Of a stretch of DNA of 64,000 nucleotides, positions 47,580 to 58,712 are shown in pieces. The position numbers were made by a program, and so were the translations under genes. Position 1 is the stretch's first letter. Every line of letters starts with the position of its first letter. Source of the DNA: Liolophura sinensis (lineage: Eukaryota > Mollusca > Polyplacophora > Chitonida > Chitonidae); assembly GCF_032854445.1 (NCBI RefSeq), contig NC_088307.1:17682017-17746016 (forward strand), given 5' to 3'. The notes under the pieces were generated by a model. It did no database searches. It had not been told where the DNA came from and saw only the letters and a list, made by a program, of their open reading frames with translations.

Positions 47580-47674
<95 letters not shown>
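47580..47674. repeat. TA microsatellite
   Basis: An uninterrupted run of about 47 AT dinucleotides, the longest in the window. It separates two relics of the same retroelement. Confidence 0.95.
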
Positions 47675-47676
<2 letters not shown>

Positions 47677-47841
47677 CCACTAAGCGACTATGTGAAAGTT
47701 GATGAAAGTTTGAAATTCTCGGCGAAACGGTAAAAAATGTCAGGTGCCCGAGAGACTCAGAGTGACAATGCTAACCATTCATGGAATGCTCCTTGAATTC
47801 TCATTTATAACATCTGCGTGAAATTCGGGGAAGCATAGTAG

Positions 47842-48690
47842 AGGTATTCCGATGTGTACAAATTGTGTCCCACTTTTGGCTGACCTGTACACGTTCTCGT
47901 ATAATCCTCACCAGTGCGGTATGTTGATGACCTTGCTAGCTTTAGACAATCCATATACAACCAAGGCTTTTGAAGATACATGTCTACATCCGCTAGATTT
48001 AAAGGAAACCAAAACGGTTTCCTGTCGCCTAGACTTTAGTTCAAATTTTGACTTTGTAAATTATCTAAATTACTGATATATCAATATACCAAACGGTCCT
48101 GCTCATTGTGTGTACATATCTCGGTTTATATCATTTGTTAGATCCTGTGTGTTATGAGACGATTTCAGTCAACGTCACAAGTTGTTACTGCATAAACTAC
48201 TGTGTTAAGGTTATTCCATAAAACGCCTTCACTGTAAGTTTGTTAAGTTGTACGATGAGTATAATTCTCTATTATAAGTTAATATGAACACAGCACCCAG
48301 GATCTCTGTCACTCTGCTTCATGATTGCGTATTAGTTTGCTTAAGCCGGGACTAGGAGCAATGTATAGAACTAGATCGCCACGTTGAGTACACGAACAAT
48401 TGCAATCAAAGCGCAGCTAAGATACATGTTTTACCTTGGACATCTTATATACATGTAACAGTATGGTACACGATTTGAACACTGATTTCACTCAGTCGCG
48501 CCTACAACAGTCCTAGCGTCTTTCCAGCATCATTAAAATTGTTGACTGCTTCCCTTTGACTGATTCTGTTCTATTTTCATACTTTCTATACTTTCTTAGT
48601 ACTTCGTTGGTATGTGTTAACGTCGTTTTTGGGAACTGGACATGCGCTTCCCCCTGACGTTGATAGGCCTATAAATCACAGTTTCTAGAA
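47842..48690 (+). pseudogene. Second reverse transcriptase relic of the same family (R4)
   Basis: Starts GIPM.TNC.PLLADLYTFSY at about 47848, the segment that in this family precedes the YxDD catalytic region. The YxDD part is deleted, and LDNPYTTKAFED follows. Next come NYLNY, NIPNGPAHCVYISRF, DDFSQRHKLLLHKLL, GYSIKRLHCKFVKLYDEYNS and stop codons. The sequence then matches the R3 3' end (TCTCTGTCACTCTGCTTCAT, GCAATCAAAGCGCAGCTAAG, TTCCAGCATCATTAAAATTG, ACTTCGTTGGTATGTG). Same orientation as R3, so the two may be a tandem pair or one duplicated element. Confidence 0.82.
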
Positions 48691-48724
48691 GACGAAAGTT
48701 CAAGTTTGAAAGGCCAGACTGTAA

Positions 48725-48800
48725 CCCTATAAGGTAAATTGACAAGAAGCCGAATTCCAGCAGTAGCGTGTGATCATTTGGACTGTCGTGGTTTTACTGT
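48725..48800 (+). repeat. Fold-back family arm
   Basis: CCTATAAGGTAAATTGACAA, then GTGTGATCATTTGGACTGTC and GTGGTTTTACTG, matches the left arm of the element at 34390. Confidence 0.6.
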
Positions 48801-49499
48801 ATCTACTCTAGTTTGTTTATATTGTGTCAACATTTTTTTATGGTTTAATGGTTGCTTTCCAGGATTTTAGGCAATGTAAGCACAAATGCTTGTTGTCCGT
48901 TGAAAGTGACGAAACTCCAGATGTGAAGCTGTAGCCGAGCTTACAGGCCCCACAGATTAGTATCTGTTACATGCTTCGTCACAGACAAATTTATACGCAA
49001 TTTTCGAGACATGACGTTACAACAACAGAGGGACGTCACTATGGCGCTTCCATCTTCGTTTTTTAATATTATTTATTAATATATAATATTTCTCCCCTGA
49101 ACAACTAAGTATTTGATTTCTCTGTCAATCACTTTTCCGTTATTTGGAAGAAGAGTGCCTGTGTTCAGTCTTACCTCCAATACAGATACCTCAGTCCGTG
49201 TCAGTCGGTGGAATGGTTGTATACACATTGAATAGCGTTGGTTGTAGGTGTCGTGGGGAGGGGGAACGCATAAACCAGTTAGCTAGTGTAGTCCCTGTTG
49301 ACTGGCATTTGGTTTAAACTAATGACTGCTAGAGGTGACGTGTCAGATGGACTGTATACAAGACGATCAGCTTATTTATAGCGTACGAGTCAGTCCGAAG
49401 CCACAACATAGCCGTTGATAGTTTCTTACCATATGTTATCACTTGGGCAACGTCCACTTCACTCGATTTCTGACAGTGAATTGTTGAAAAAAGTGTGAT
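48801..49499. other. Intergenic stretch
   Basis: No gene, SINE or repeat recognised. Confidence 0.5.
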
Positions 49500-49590
49500 G
49501 TGTGAATGGATGAATGAATTTGTGAATGGATGAATGGGAGAATGTGTGAATGAATCAATGTGTGAATAGATGAGTGTGTGGATGACAGAT
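49500..49590 (+). repeat. GAATGGATGAAT-type simple repeat
   Basis: Imperfect repeats of GTGAATGGATGAATG over about 90 bases. Confidence 0.8.
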
Positions 49591-49659
49591 CGATAAGCTG
49601 TGAAAATATGCACCTACATTTCGGAGGTGTACAACTTAGCTGGTCTCGAGGGATCAGTT

Positions 49660-49949
49660 GGGGGCCTCCGTGGCCGAGTGAGTAACATGCCATTGTAGCA
49701 CAACTCAGAAGCGTCTCACCAATGAGGTCATTGTTCAAGTCCTGTTCAAGTCCATCAGCTCATGCTGGCTTCCTGTGATGTCATACGTTGGAATGCCTTC
49801 CATCAAGCATAAATAATATAATGCACGGGAAAATATCTTAAACCATTTTCCAACCTCCCACCATAACGCTAGCCGCCGTGGTATAAGTGAAACATTCTTC
49901 GCTACAACGTAAAACCCCAATCAAATAAATAAAAATAAATAAATAAAAT
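49660..49949 (+). mobile_element. SINE family A copy
   Basis: Head GGGGCCTCCGTGGCCGAGTG, body CTCATGCTGGCTTCCTGTGA and CACCATAACGCTAGCCGCCG, tail AACATTCTTCGCTACAACGT, then AAATA repeats. GTTCAAGTCC is duplicated within it (49731-49750), and an insertion near 49805-49840 replaces part of the body. Confidence 0.85.
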
Positions 49950-49984
49950 TTTGGAGAAGTTGTAGGCGCGAAATCTACTAATTA

Positions 49985-50780
49985 TTCTGTTTTTTTCCTT
50001 GCCATTATGGCAATGTAGCATGCTTCTTTCCTTGACATTATGACAATGTCGCATGCTTTCTTTTCTTTGACGTTATGACAATGCCGCATGCTTTCTTTTC
50101 CTTGACATTATGACAATGTAGCATGCTTCTTTTCCTTGACATTATGACAATGTAGCATGCTTTTTTTTCCGTGACATTGTGACAATGTAGCATGCTTCTT
50201 TTCCTTGACATTATAACAATGTAGCATGCTTCTTTTCCTTGACATTATGATAATGTAGCATGCTTCTTTTCCTTGACATTATAACAATGTAGCATGCTTC
50301 TTTTCCTTGACATTATGACAATGTAGCATGCTTCTTTTCCTTGACATTATGACAATGTCGCACGTTTCTTTTCCGTGACATTGTGACAATGTAGCATGCT
50401 TCTTTTCCTTGACATTATAACAATGTAGCATGCTTCTTTTCCTTGACATTATAACAATGTAGCATGCTTCTTTTCCTTGATATTATGACAATGTAGCATG
50501 CTTCTTTTCCTTGACATTATGACAATGTAGCATGCTTCTTTTCCTTGATATTATGACAATGTAGCATGCTTCTTTTCCTTGACATTATGACAATGTAGCA
50601 TGCTTCTTTTCCTTGACATTATGACAATGTAGCACGTTTCTTTTTCGTGACATTGTGACAATGTAGCATGCTTCTTTTCCTTGACATTATAACAATGTAG
50701 CATGCTTCTTTTCCGTGACGTTATGACAATGTAGCATGCTTCTTTTCCTTGACGTTATGTCAATGTAGCATGCTTTCGCA
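49985..50780 (+). repeat. 34-bp minisatellite, about 23 units
   Basis: The unit combines TTTTCCTTGACATTATGACA and ATGTAGCATGCTTC. Most units differ by one to three bases (CGTGACATTGTG, ATAACAATG, TCGCACG variants), and some variants recur at intervals, suggesting that blocks of several units were duplicated. Each unit contains the palindrome GCATGC. Confidence 0.95.
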
Positions 50781-53690
50781 GGGGGCGTTTTGTTCGACAC
50801 ATCACTGACTAGTCTATAGCCTCTATCGACTATGGGCTGCTAATCACTGTTATCAGGACGATTAAAACACACCTAGCACCAAGCAATAGTTTGTCATCAA
50901 TGTATCATTACCAGCTGTGTATCACAACAACACTGAATCTATATACATACTCATATATTTATGTTGTTTCATGGTGCGTTCCTGACAATGGATTGTTGAC
51001 GAGGCTCAGGTGGGTGGTTGGTGTCATCCACCATTAGTTGGAGACCACTTGTCATCTACCAATGTGGTGAAAATGTCTGCTATAGCCGAAAAATAAGTAT
51101 TGAATCTGTAATCGCTGTCTTATTTATATTTATCTCGATAGTTGAAAAAAAAACCGTTTCTTTCGAGCCTAAGGCGAGAGAAAGACAAAAATCTTGACTC
51201 CAGTTTAAATAGTTTGGGATCTCGAGCTGGAGATTTTATTTATCCCATATTTGTGAAGTGAAAAAAAATAAATAAAAAAAAACAAAAAATAAAATTATAT
51301 TTAAATAAAGAAGCAAATTAAACCTTAAATTAGAGAGATTTTATTTTCTTCTTTCTCCCTTTTTACACAAGCACGCAAAAAATGAGAAATAATTCAACAT
51401 CTGTCTAAATGGCGCGCTAATCTCGTCAAAATGTCGCCCTGTTTTCCAATTCCCGTCCTAATCTCGCGTTGTCACCTGAATGTCGCTCCTCCCAAGTTGA
51501 GTTGTCACGTAGGCTTGGAGAATCTCATCAATTATTTCCAGGATACCGCAACATTTCGACAGGATTAAGAATATAGGTGACATATAGACGAGAATAAGCC
51601 GAGAATCAATGCGTTGCGCGAGATTCAGAGAGAAATGAACGAGAAGGCGAGATTCGAGCTAGATCGAAGTTTAATCGATAACGCAAGGTTCTGACGCAGG
51701 CGCGAGATTTGCCGTAGAGATACTTGCAATTTTATTGGATATAAATTTCATGCACCGTAAGAAACATGTTGATAAATACAGATTTAATGTTTACCAATTT
51801 CAATGCACTAAAAACCCTGAATATATAACACATAGATTCCAATACCCTATTAAAGTACCGTATAACTATCTCACACCTAAGTCAGAGGTTTACCAGTGAA
51901 TGTCACCAAACTTTAAGGTACCTTTTCCCGCGTAATGGCGACTCGGTTCCAAGCTGTACACCATTGCTCCCTTGTAATACATTAATACAGTGTTACCAGT
52001 TTACCCATATACTGCCATCGCTTTACTATAGACGGGAAACGTTTCCCACCGAAGGTTAATATGTCTGGTCACCCGAGGACTATACCGTTATTTCACATTT
52101 ATTCATCTTCATTATTTAGGAACTCTGAATTGTTAATTTCTTGATATGGAAGAAGCCATCGATGACAATAGCACTCTTATACATGAAGATTATTCTTGCT
52201 AAGGCTATACAGATAACTAATCATCCAATATATTTAAGAGCTAGCAATGGCTTTATCGTAAATTGAGACGCTGTAGCCATTCATACTCATCTGGATTATA
52301 TCATTCCAAAAGCGTCTACACGAAAACGCGAGGAGTGTCTGAGATCGATAAATATAAATCGATCACGTGGAGATACATCCACTATCATGTGTTATATGAC
52401 TCAGTCCCTCTTCCTCCGGCATAGTAGGTATAAATGGACCCAAGGTTTTACATCGCCAAACACTCACATGGTACTGTATGCCCTCTTATATAGCCCTCGA
52501 CCGTTTTCCTATTACCAGAAGTCCATTATCTAGAAGTATGCAACTTCCCTATAGATAGTGTCGTCGGCACAGTACACATGTTACGTCATCTGTATAAGCT
52601 CGCGGCACCTGGTGGAGAAATATGCCTACCTCTTGGTCGGAAATTGTGAAGTGATTCATGGGAAATTTAATTGTAAACGGCTGCTACAAGAACTGGCCAC
52701 ACCTTGAAATCGAAACTCCGTTTTTAAAAACTACGATTTCGCTGATAATTGTTGCTATGCAGTTAAGAACTCATTGACTATTTTATATTTCCAAGCAGCT
52801 ATAAAACAATTACTATCAAGGATATTGTTGGGCTTTTCCAAAACTTTCCGTCGTAATTTCTTGAAGTCTATTTCAGCACATCATGCATCAGCCGTTTCTC
52901 AGGCATTTGCTGCGCATTAGAGAGAAAGAAAAGTACATAGCTGCGCAGATACGTCGCATAATGTGTTAGAGATCGAAGAGACTTCTTATTGGGAAGTAGT
53001 ATACTTCTGGGTAATGGACTTCTTATATTACATATATGAAAGACGATCAAAGACTATAAATCTCATGTTTTTCACAAATAGAACGGACGGGTCTATCATA
53101 AAACGGGATGTTGTTTTCGCTGACAAAAATGAATGGATAAAGGTCACAACAGAACAACGTCTCGCGACGTTGTTAATTTCATTCCATCCTCGGCGAAAGC
53201 TATAGTGACCAAGACGTCACAGAAAGGTTAAACATGTAATCAGTAAATGGCGGACGATTTCATTCCCGGTGAAGGCAATTAATTCACAGAAAGATTTAAC
53301 ATGTTCATGTACTGTGCTGCAGATGATATGTGAACAACACTTGGCAGCAGTGTTCATATCACGGTGAGAAACGTGTCATTGTCGAAGATTACCAGCCGAT
53401 CGCTACCAACGAATGTTTCACCCTTCAAAACTCTTCATAAATTGATTTCAACAGCTGCAATTGCCATCAGTTTAATACAAGTTCAACCTGAAACCAGTGA
53501 CTATATAGACTGGTACCCCTTTTGTTCAGAAACAATGGTTTTGCCTGGTATGTATGACGTTGCAGGTCACGCGCTATTTAGAATAACTTTACTGGGATCT
53601 TCCATAGCTACGTCGCATGGGTGTGAAAGTGTTTACATGACTGGAGTTTTTCATATTTATTTATTAGATTGCTGGCATTATACTTTTTGG
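50781..53690. other. Intergenic stretch
   Basis: No gene recognised. 51400-51720 is rich in GCGAGATT/AATCTCGC-type words in both orientations and may be an old palindromic or SINE-like repeat. 51930-52030 resembles 46065-46180. A 112-codon open frame at 53364-53702 has no homology I recognise and no splice or start support. Confidence 0.4.
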
Positions 53691-53696
53691 GGAGGG

Positions 53697-53827
53697 TTAT
53701 AGAATTGGAATAATGTTTCCTGCTATGGGTGTCTACGCCTTCGACCTAAAATAATCACTTCGTCCACCTTACTGACTATAAACTGCCGCTAGACACCCAT
53801 AACAGGAACATTATTTTTAATTATAGT
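53697..53827. mobile_element. Small palindromic element (family M4)
   Basis: The left arm (AATAATGTTTCCTGCTATGG with GTGTCT, ending 53734) and right arm (AGACACCCATAACAGGAACA with TTATT, 53791-53815) pair over about 26 bases with two differences. Weaker pairing extends to TTATAGAATT and AATTATAGTG outside. The loop is about 56 bases. Confidence 0.7.
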
Positions 53828-53833
53828 GCGTAG

Positions 53834-54080
53834 TGGGGTCTTCGTAGCCGAGGTGATTAGCACGCGAGCACTCTGACCAATGCGGTCGCTGTGCTCATGC
53901 TCATGCCGGCTTTTTCTCCGGTCATACGTGGAAAGGTCTTCAGCAACGTGCGGAAGGTCGTGTGTTTCTCCGGAGTTCTGCCTGCTTTCCTCCCACCACT
54001 GCTGGTTGCCGCCTAAGTGTATAAATATTCTTGAGAACGGCGTAAAACACCAATCAAATAAATAAATAAATGAATAAATA
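53834..54080 (+). mobile_element. SINE family A copy
   Basis: GGTCTTCGTAGCCGAGGTGA, CAATGCGGTCGCTGTGCTCA, CAGCAACGTGCGGAAGGTCG and TTCTTGAGAACGGCGTAAAA, then AAATA repeats. The B-box region is partly deleted. It starts right beside the M4 element. Confidence 0.85.
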
Positions 54081-54990
54081 CATTGTGTTGTATGTACCTG
54101 TTAAACATGTGAAGACTTCAACCCTTCCCACAAATTTGACGTAAAAGGTATGTATTAATGCTTGAGGTTTTACGACGCAAATGGTGACTAAGCAAAAACT
54201 CTCAGGTGTGGACCGCGTAAACAGAACAGGCCACTCAAGGTTCCTGGCGATATTGTAAATAAATACGCAAAGAATATCTTCAAAGCTAATATAATATTGT
54301 ATGTAGGTTACATTTTACAGCGCGAGCCTGAGCAGTGCTATATGAACCAATACATCAGCAAATATACACAAAATCATGAGATCTAGCATCGCGGACCCAA
54401 AGAGGTGGGCCAAAGAAGTCATGGTCACGTGAACTAGTTGAACGCAACCTATATATATATATATACCTTCAGATACTAAATCATCAAGAAAAGTGTCACT
54501 TCCTGTCCTACATTGTTAACACTAGTCAGGTGTTGTCTAGGCAAAGTGCAAAATCTATAATTCAGCTACAGTTCGCACTGTTGAATTCCAGTCCGCCAAG
54601 GCTGTTTACCGTGTTACAAATCACTGTCCATTCCCTGTCCAATCTGGTGGTTTGTCATTCTGAACTAAGCAAAGTCATATATTATAATTTAGACCGTCAG
54701 CTCTCCATCCTTACAGATTGTTTACTATTGGACACTTTGTGAACTCACAAGTTACCATTCAGACCGTCGACTCTGGCCATCTGTCATTCTACACTGCATG
54801 GTCGAAATCACAATTTAAGCTGTGAACCTGCCGACCATACAGATCTTTTAGGATTCTACATTTGCTGAGATTCTGTACAAGTCACAATTTATTTTGTTAA
54901 CCGTGCATCTGTTCACACAGTTTATCGCCGTTTTCGTGCACAAGGCCAAAATTCTAAATCTCAATTTAGCTGTGATGACCAACTGTGTGG
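54081..54990. other. Intergenic stretch
   Basis: AT-rich, with a short TA run near 54450. From about 54540 to 54960, variants of AGACCGTCAGCTCTCCATCC, CTGTCCATTC and GTCACAATTTA recur loosely, suggesting a very degenerate tandem repeat. No gene seen. Confidence 0.4.
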
Positions 54991-54994
54991 GACT

Positions 54995-55470
54995 AGGCGT
55001 CAAAACAAACATTCGTATAGCAAACGTCTAACAAAATGAACGTTCCTGGTCAATAATCGCATGACCAATTTCCAAAGCAACGTTCCACACAAACCACCAC
55101 AGAACTAAGAAATACAATATGAAAACGGGTGATATCTGGCAAATGACCACGCGTAACCGGTGAAATTTACCAGTTATGGTTTTATTCTATCTGTTCATAT
55201 AAATACTTAAATACTAGCAAATTACACGCCCCTATCACCATATCTTAAGCAGAATTAGGTAAAATAAAATACAGTGATGTAAATTGCAACTTGTTAGACG
55301 TCACTGTTCTAGAAATGATATACGCTATTCTTTATAGCTTACAATATACTTTTTACCGTTCATACAGTACGAAATTAGGACGGATTCATACTAAGAGAAG
55401 CAGTCAACAGTTTCCATTGATAGAAAGACGAAAGGAATGTTCTAGGGGAAGGAATTAAATAAGTATACAA
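54995..55470 (-). mobile_element. Retroelement 3'-end relic with embedded fold-back fragment (R5)
   Basis: AACGTTCCTGGTCAATAATC, CACAAACCACCACAGAACTA, then a fold-back family segment (GACCACGCGTAACCGGTG to TAGACGTCACTGTTCTAG, about 55140-55315), then the retroelement again (GAGAAGCAGTCAACAGTTTC, GATAGAAAGACGAAAGGAAT). The order suggests the fold-back element inserted into the retroelement. Confidence 0.6.
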
Positions 55471-55569
55471 ATCGTGCACCATGCCACGTCATCAGTGAGT
55501 GGACGACGTCCTGATTGTCTGGAAGTCTCATGTTTGAAAAGCTCAGTTTCCATTATAATGGTGTTTTTT

Positions 55570-55812
55570 ATTTTTATTGTTTATTCCAGTGGTGTTTTAC
55601 AACTTAATCAAGAATAATTCACTTATACGAGGGTTGAAGGAAATATAGAAGGGCCCGGAGGAAACCCACGACCATCCGCGGGTAGCTGGAAGACCAGACC
55701 GGGTACGGCCGACAGGAAGCCAGCATGAGCTCTTCTTGAACTCACGGCGTCTCCTAGATCATTACGCCGTGCTGGCACGTTAAGCACCTCGCCCACGTTA
55801 GCCACCCGAATA
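55570..55812 (-). mobile_element. SINE family A copy
   Basis: Reverse tail GTGGTGTTTTACAACTTAAT and CAAGAATAATTCACTTATAC, body GGAAACCCACGACCATCCGC and GAAGCCAGCATGAGCTC, head CATTACGCCGTGCTGGCACG. The lineage differs from most copies by a shortened body. Confidence 0.82.
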
Positions 55813-55859
55813 GATTTTATTATTTATTTCATTTATCTTCCACGTCTCTTACAAGGATT

Positions 55860-56010
55860 ATTACTTTTACTTATGTGATTTATGTTTTTTTTAAGAGTTA
55901 AGGAAACCGGGGTACCTGGAGTAAACTACCTCCTTCCGCCAAGATTCTTAAAAGCGAGGCAAGAGTTGGACTCGAACCTACGACCTCAATAATGAAAAAC
56001 CAGTAGGCCA
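55860..56010 (-). mobile_element. Possible SINE relic with tRNA-like B box
   Basis: GAGTTGGACTCGAACCTACG resembles a reverse-strand tRNA B box, and GGAAACCGGGGTACCTGGAG resembles the SINE body. Too eroded to classify. Confidence 0.4.
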
Positions 56011-57645
56011 CAGTGAAAACAAAACGTTAGGCACATGAATCCAAATCGTTTACTACCGGTAAATTCTTATATCCAGTCGAATCGTTTCCACCGAAAGAGC
56101 CAGAAAGTTTATACCTTCAGTTAGACACTTATTAATTTTTCACTTGAGGAGTGAAAGTTCTGTGTTCGAATATTGAAGGATGTAATGTCTTACGAGGTCT
56201 CTCCACGATATGGCTATGCCATTGCTGAAGTAACGTAATACCAAAATCATTTATTAATTCTTACGAGGCTATATTACACGTGTCATAATGTACCTGTAAC
56301 ATCCATAATGGTTGAGCATTAGTACCGGGAAGTGTGTGATTCTTGTGTCTAAACTTGAAACACTGACATGTCTGATTGTGGTGATGATTTCTCCTACATA
56401 CATGGAACACGGACAGATCCAATAACATTTCTGACTTAAGTCAAAACTTAAAACGTTATATATTTAGTTTCCGGTAATGGAAGATGAAATTTTGACACAT
56501 TTGTTTTAAGATAACTCTGATGAGGTGGTCAAAATTTTAATTTACAGGGCTCAAAAATAAACACTAAAATCAAATTTGAAATTTATGACTTAACTCAAAA
56601 TTGGCTTTGTGGAATCGGTCCCTGATTCTCTGAGTTCATATCATGTGGAGTACTTAAACATGTGACGTAGTCCACCTTCTTTTTTCTTTTCTATATTTTT
56701 TAAATTTTTTTTTCTTTCCTCTCTTTTTTACAGTGTATAAGCCCTTGATACGAACTCTCGTCAGCAAATGTCCTCATGTCGGGCGAGTGGGCGAAACTGT
56801 GAGGAAATGAAGAGTTAATACAGGCGAGCATCATTCAAAGGAAGAGAGGTCGTGATCAAGAGGAATGAGGGCTCGTTTTTTCATCACCTAACCTATTTAA
56901 AGCCATACATCTTTGTTTGCCCACTGATATGTCCCCTCTCCTTCCAGCCAAAGCCACAGTGTTTTAATAGTCTCCATGCTTCACACCATCGTCCAATCTC
57001 TTTTTCCAATTCCACCCCGACTATTGGCTGTGTAGAATGCGATAAGGAGAAAAATAAGAGTACTTGGAACTCGGTTGCTACACACTGCAGAGCTATAGGG
57101 ACCTTGGTCGAAATAGGCCCACCCAACATTAAATATGCGAAGAGACATGCAGTGTTTTGCTACACAGTAAAACGTGTTCTATTTAAGTCTTGCAAAGCGA
57201 ATCGTACAGCACATGTAACTGGTTCACACGGTATTGGTACAGGCCTTGGTCAAAGTGCCTGATGGGAAGTACCTGGAAAGACAATAGAGGGTTTTCCTAT
57301 ACTGTGAAGCGTATTCTGTTAAAGTTTTGCAAAATGAATTGACAGTATCTGGTGTAACAGAATGCCTAGTTCCATGAGCTGGATCGTTCTTCGTGCAAAA
57401 TTACATGATGTAAATTATATAATGCGAAACTATATATTATATAACTGGGTATTTTTTAAAGGCTGCGCATTTCAATTTATTTAATGGCGTAACACGAAGA
57501 CATAACTTTGGGAAGCTGCGATTTAAATCTTGAATACTTGGCACACATGTCATGCGATTCATAATACTGACTCCCTGTATATTTACATGCAGTTTAGGTG
57601 TTGATGAGGTTTTGAGTGTTTCTTTTTTTTTTTTTTACTGCAAAG
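56011..57645. other. Intergenic stretch
   Basis: An open frame of 136 codons (56852-57262) lies here. Its product is unrecognised, and I found no conserved motif, splice context or poly-A signal to support it. The T-rich tract at 57620-57636 precedes the weak candidate exon at 57646. Confidence 0.4.
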
Positions 57646-57751
57646 ATTTAATTTAGAAACTGATTTTAATATGGAAACAACAAGAAAGCTGATGGAATAC
57701 GCCGATCAAATCCACACATTAACCGAGGCAATGGATTCTTGGAGTCTCTAA
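57646..57751 (+). CDS. Weak candidate terminal exon
   Basis: After a long T tract, ACTGCAAAG could act as an acceptor, though A at -3 is unusual. The frame that follows reads FNLETDFNMETTRKL, then MEYADQIHTLTEAMDSW and stops at 57749-57751: 34 residues with an amphipathic helical look. Its phase (one base to complete a codon) fits the donor at 42979. The peptide matches nothing I know. Confidence 0.18.
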
Positions 57752-58035
57752 CTCACACCTTTGCCCATTGTTGTTAATGTCTATTGTTTGCCTAATGTTT
57801 ACAGATGTTTCGTCTGTTGTATGTTTCATCTATTATTCATTTGCATGTCAGTCTTGTCAATCTGTTGTATGTGGATCCTATCACTCATATGTTGAAATCA
57901 ATAACTTAGCCCTAATGGGACCTGTCTGCTAGAAGGCGATGCCTTCCGAATATGATTGAGATAATCCTGGCAACAACGTTCAGATTCACACAACCAAACA
58001 TCCAAAAAGATTTCCAGGATGACATTTCATTTCCC

Positions 58036-58137
58036 AGACGTGACGTGATTGTGTTCAGCATGAGACGTGATTGTGTTCAGCATGAGACGTGATTGTGTTT
58101 AGTATAACACGTGATTGTGTTTAGCATAAGACGTGAC
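58036..58137 (+). repeat. 22-bp tandem repeat, four to five units
   Basis: Units of GAGACGTGATTGTGTTCAGC plus AT; later units change to TTTAGTATAAC and TTTAGCATAAG. Confidence 0.88.
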
Positions 58138-58141
58138 TCTA

Positions 58142-58712
58142 CGGTGTAACCTCATGGTACACGCTGTCATACAGTTCAAAGCAGCTTAATGACACTGCTT
58201 GGTAAACTTGGTGTTACTGCGGTGTAATCTCACGGTACAACAGGGCTGTCACCTTACAACCGCCATGGTACTGCTTGGTCACCTCACGGTACAATAGGGC
58301 TGTCGCCGTACCACCACCATGGTACTGCGTGGTAACCTCACGATACATCCATAATGCGGTGTAACCTCACGGTGCACGATGTCACACAGAACACGGCAGC
58401 TTAATGACACTGCTTGGTAAACTTGGTGTTACTGCGGTGTAATCTCACGGTACAACAGGGCTGTCACCTTACAGCCGCCATGGTACTGCTTGGTCACCTC
58501 ACGGTACAATTGGGCTGTCGCCGTACCACCACCATGGTACTGCTTGGTCACCGCACGGTACGATAAGGCTGTCTCCGTACAACCACCATGGTACTGCTTA
58601 GTAACCTCACGGTACATCCGTAATGCGGTGTAACCTCACGGTACACGATGTCACACAGTATACAACAACTTAATGGTACTGTTTGGTAACATTACGGTAC
58701 AACACGGTTGGT
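58142..58712 (+). repeat. Higher-order tandem repeat with 54-bp subunits
   Basis: The subunit GGTACTGCTTGGTCACCTCA plus CGGTACAATAGGGCTGTCGC is repeated within larger units that each begin CGGTGTAACCTCACGGT(G/A)CACG and TGTCACACAG. Large units start near 58142, 58357 and 58625. The second is longer than the first by about one subunit, and the third is partial. Confidence 0.88.

Noticed and set aside
49985..50780. The 34-bp array as a possible CRISPR
   Set aside because: Units abut with no variable spacers; it is a minisatellite.
52494..52649. A frame ending in HMLRHLYKLAAPGGEICLPL, resembling a methyltransferase motif
   Set aside because: About 50 codons with stops at both ends and no other methyltransferase motifs upstream; probably chance.
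53364..53702. 112-codon open frame on the + strand
   Set aside because: No homology recognised; it ends at a palindromic element, and nothing supports transcription.
56852..57262. 136-codon open frame on the + strand
   Set aside because: No recognisable domain, no signal peptide, no splice or poly-A context, and an unremarkable length for this much AT-rich sequence.
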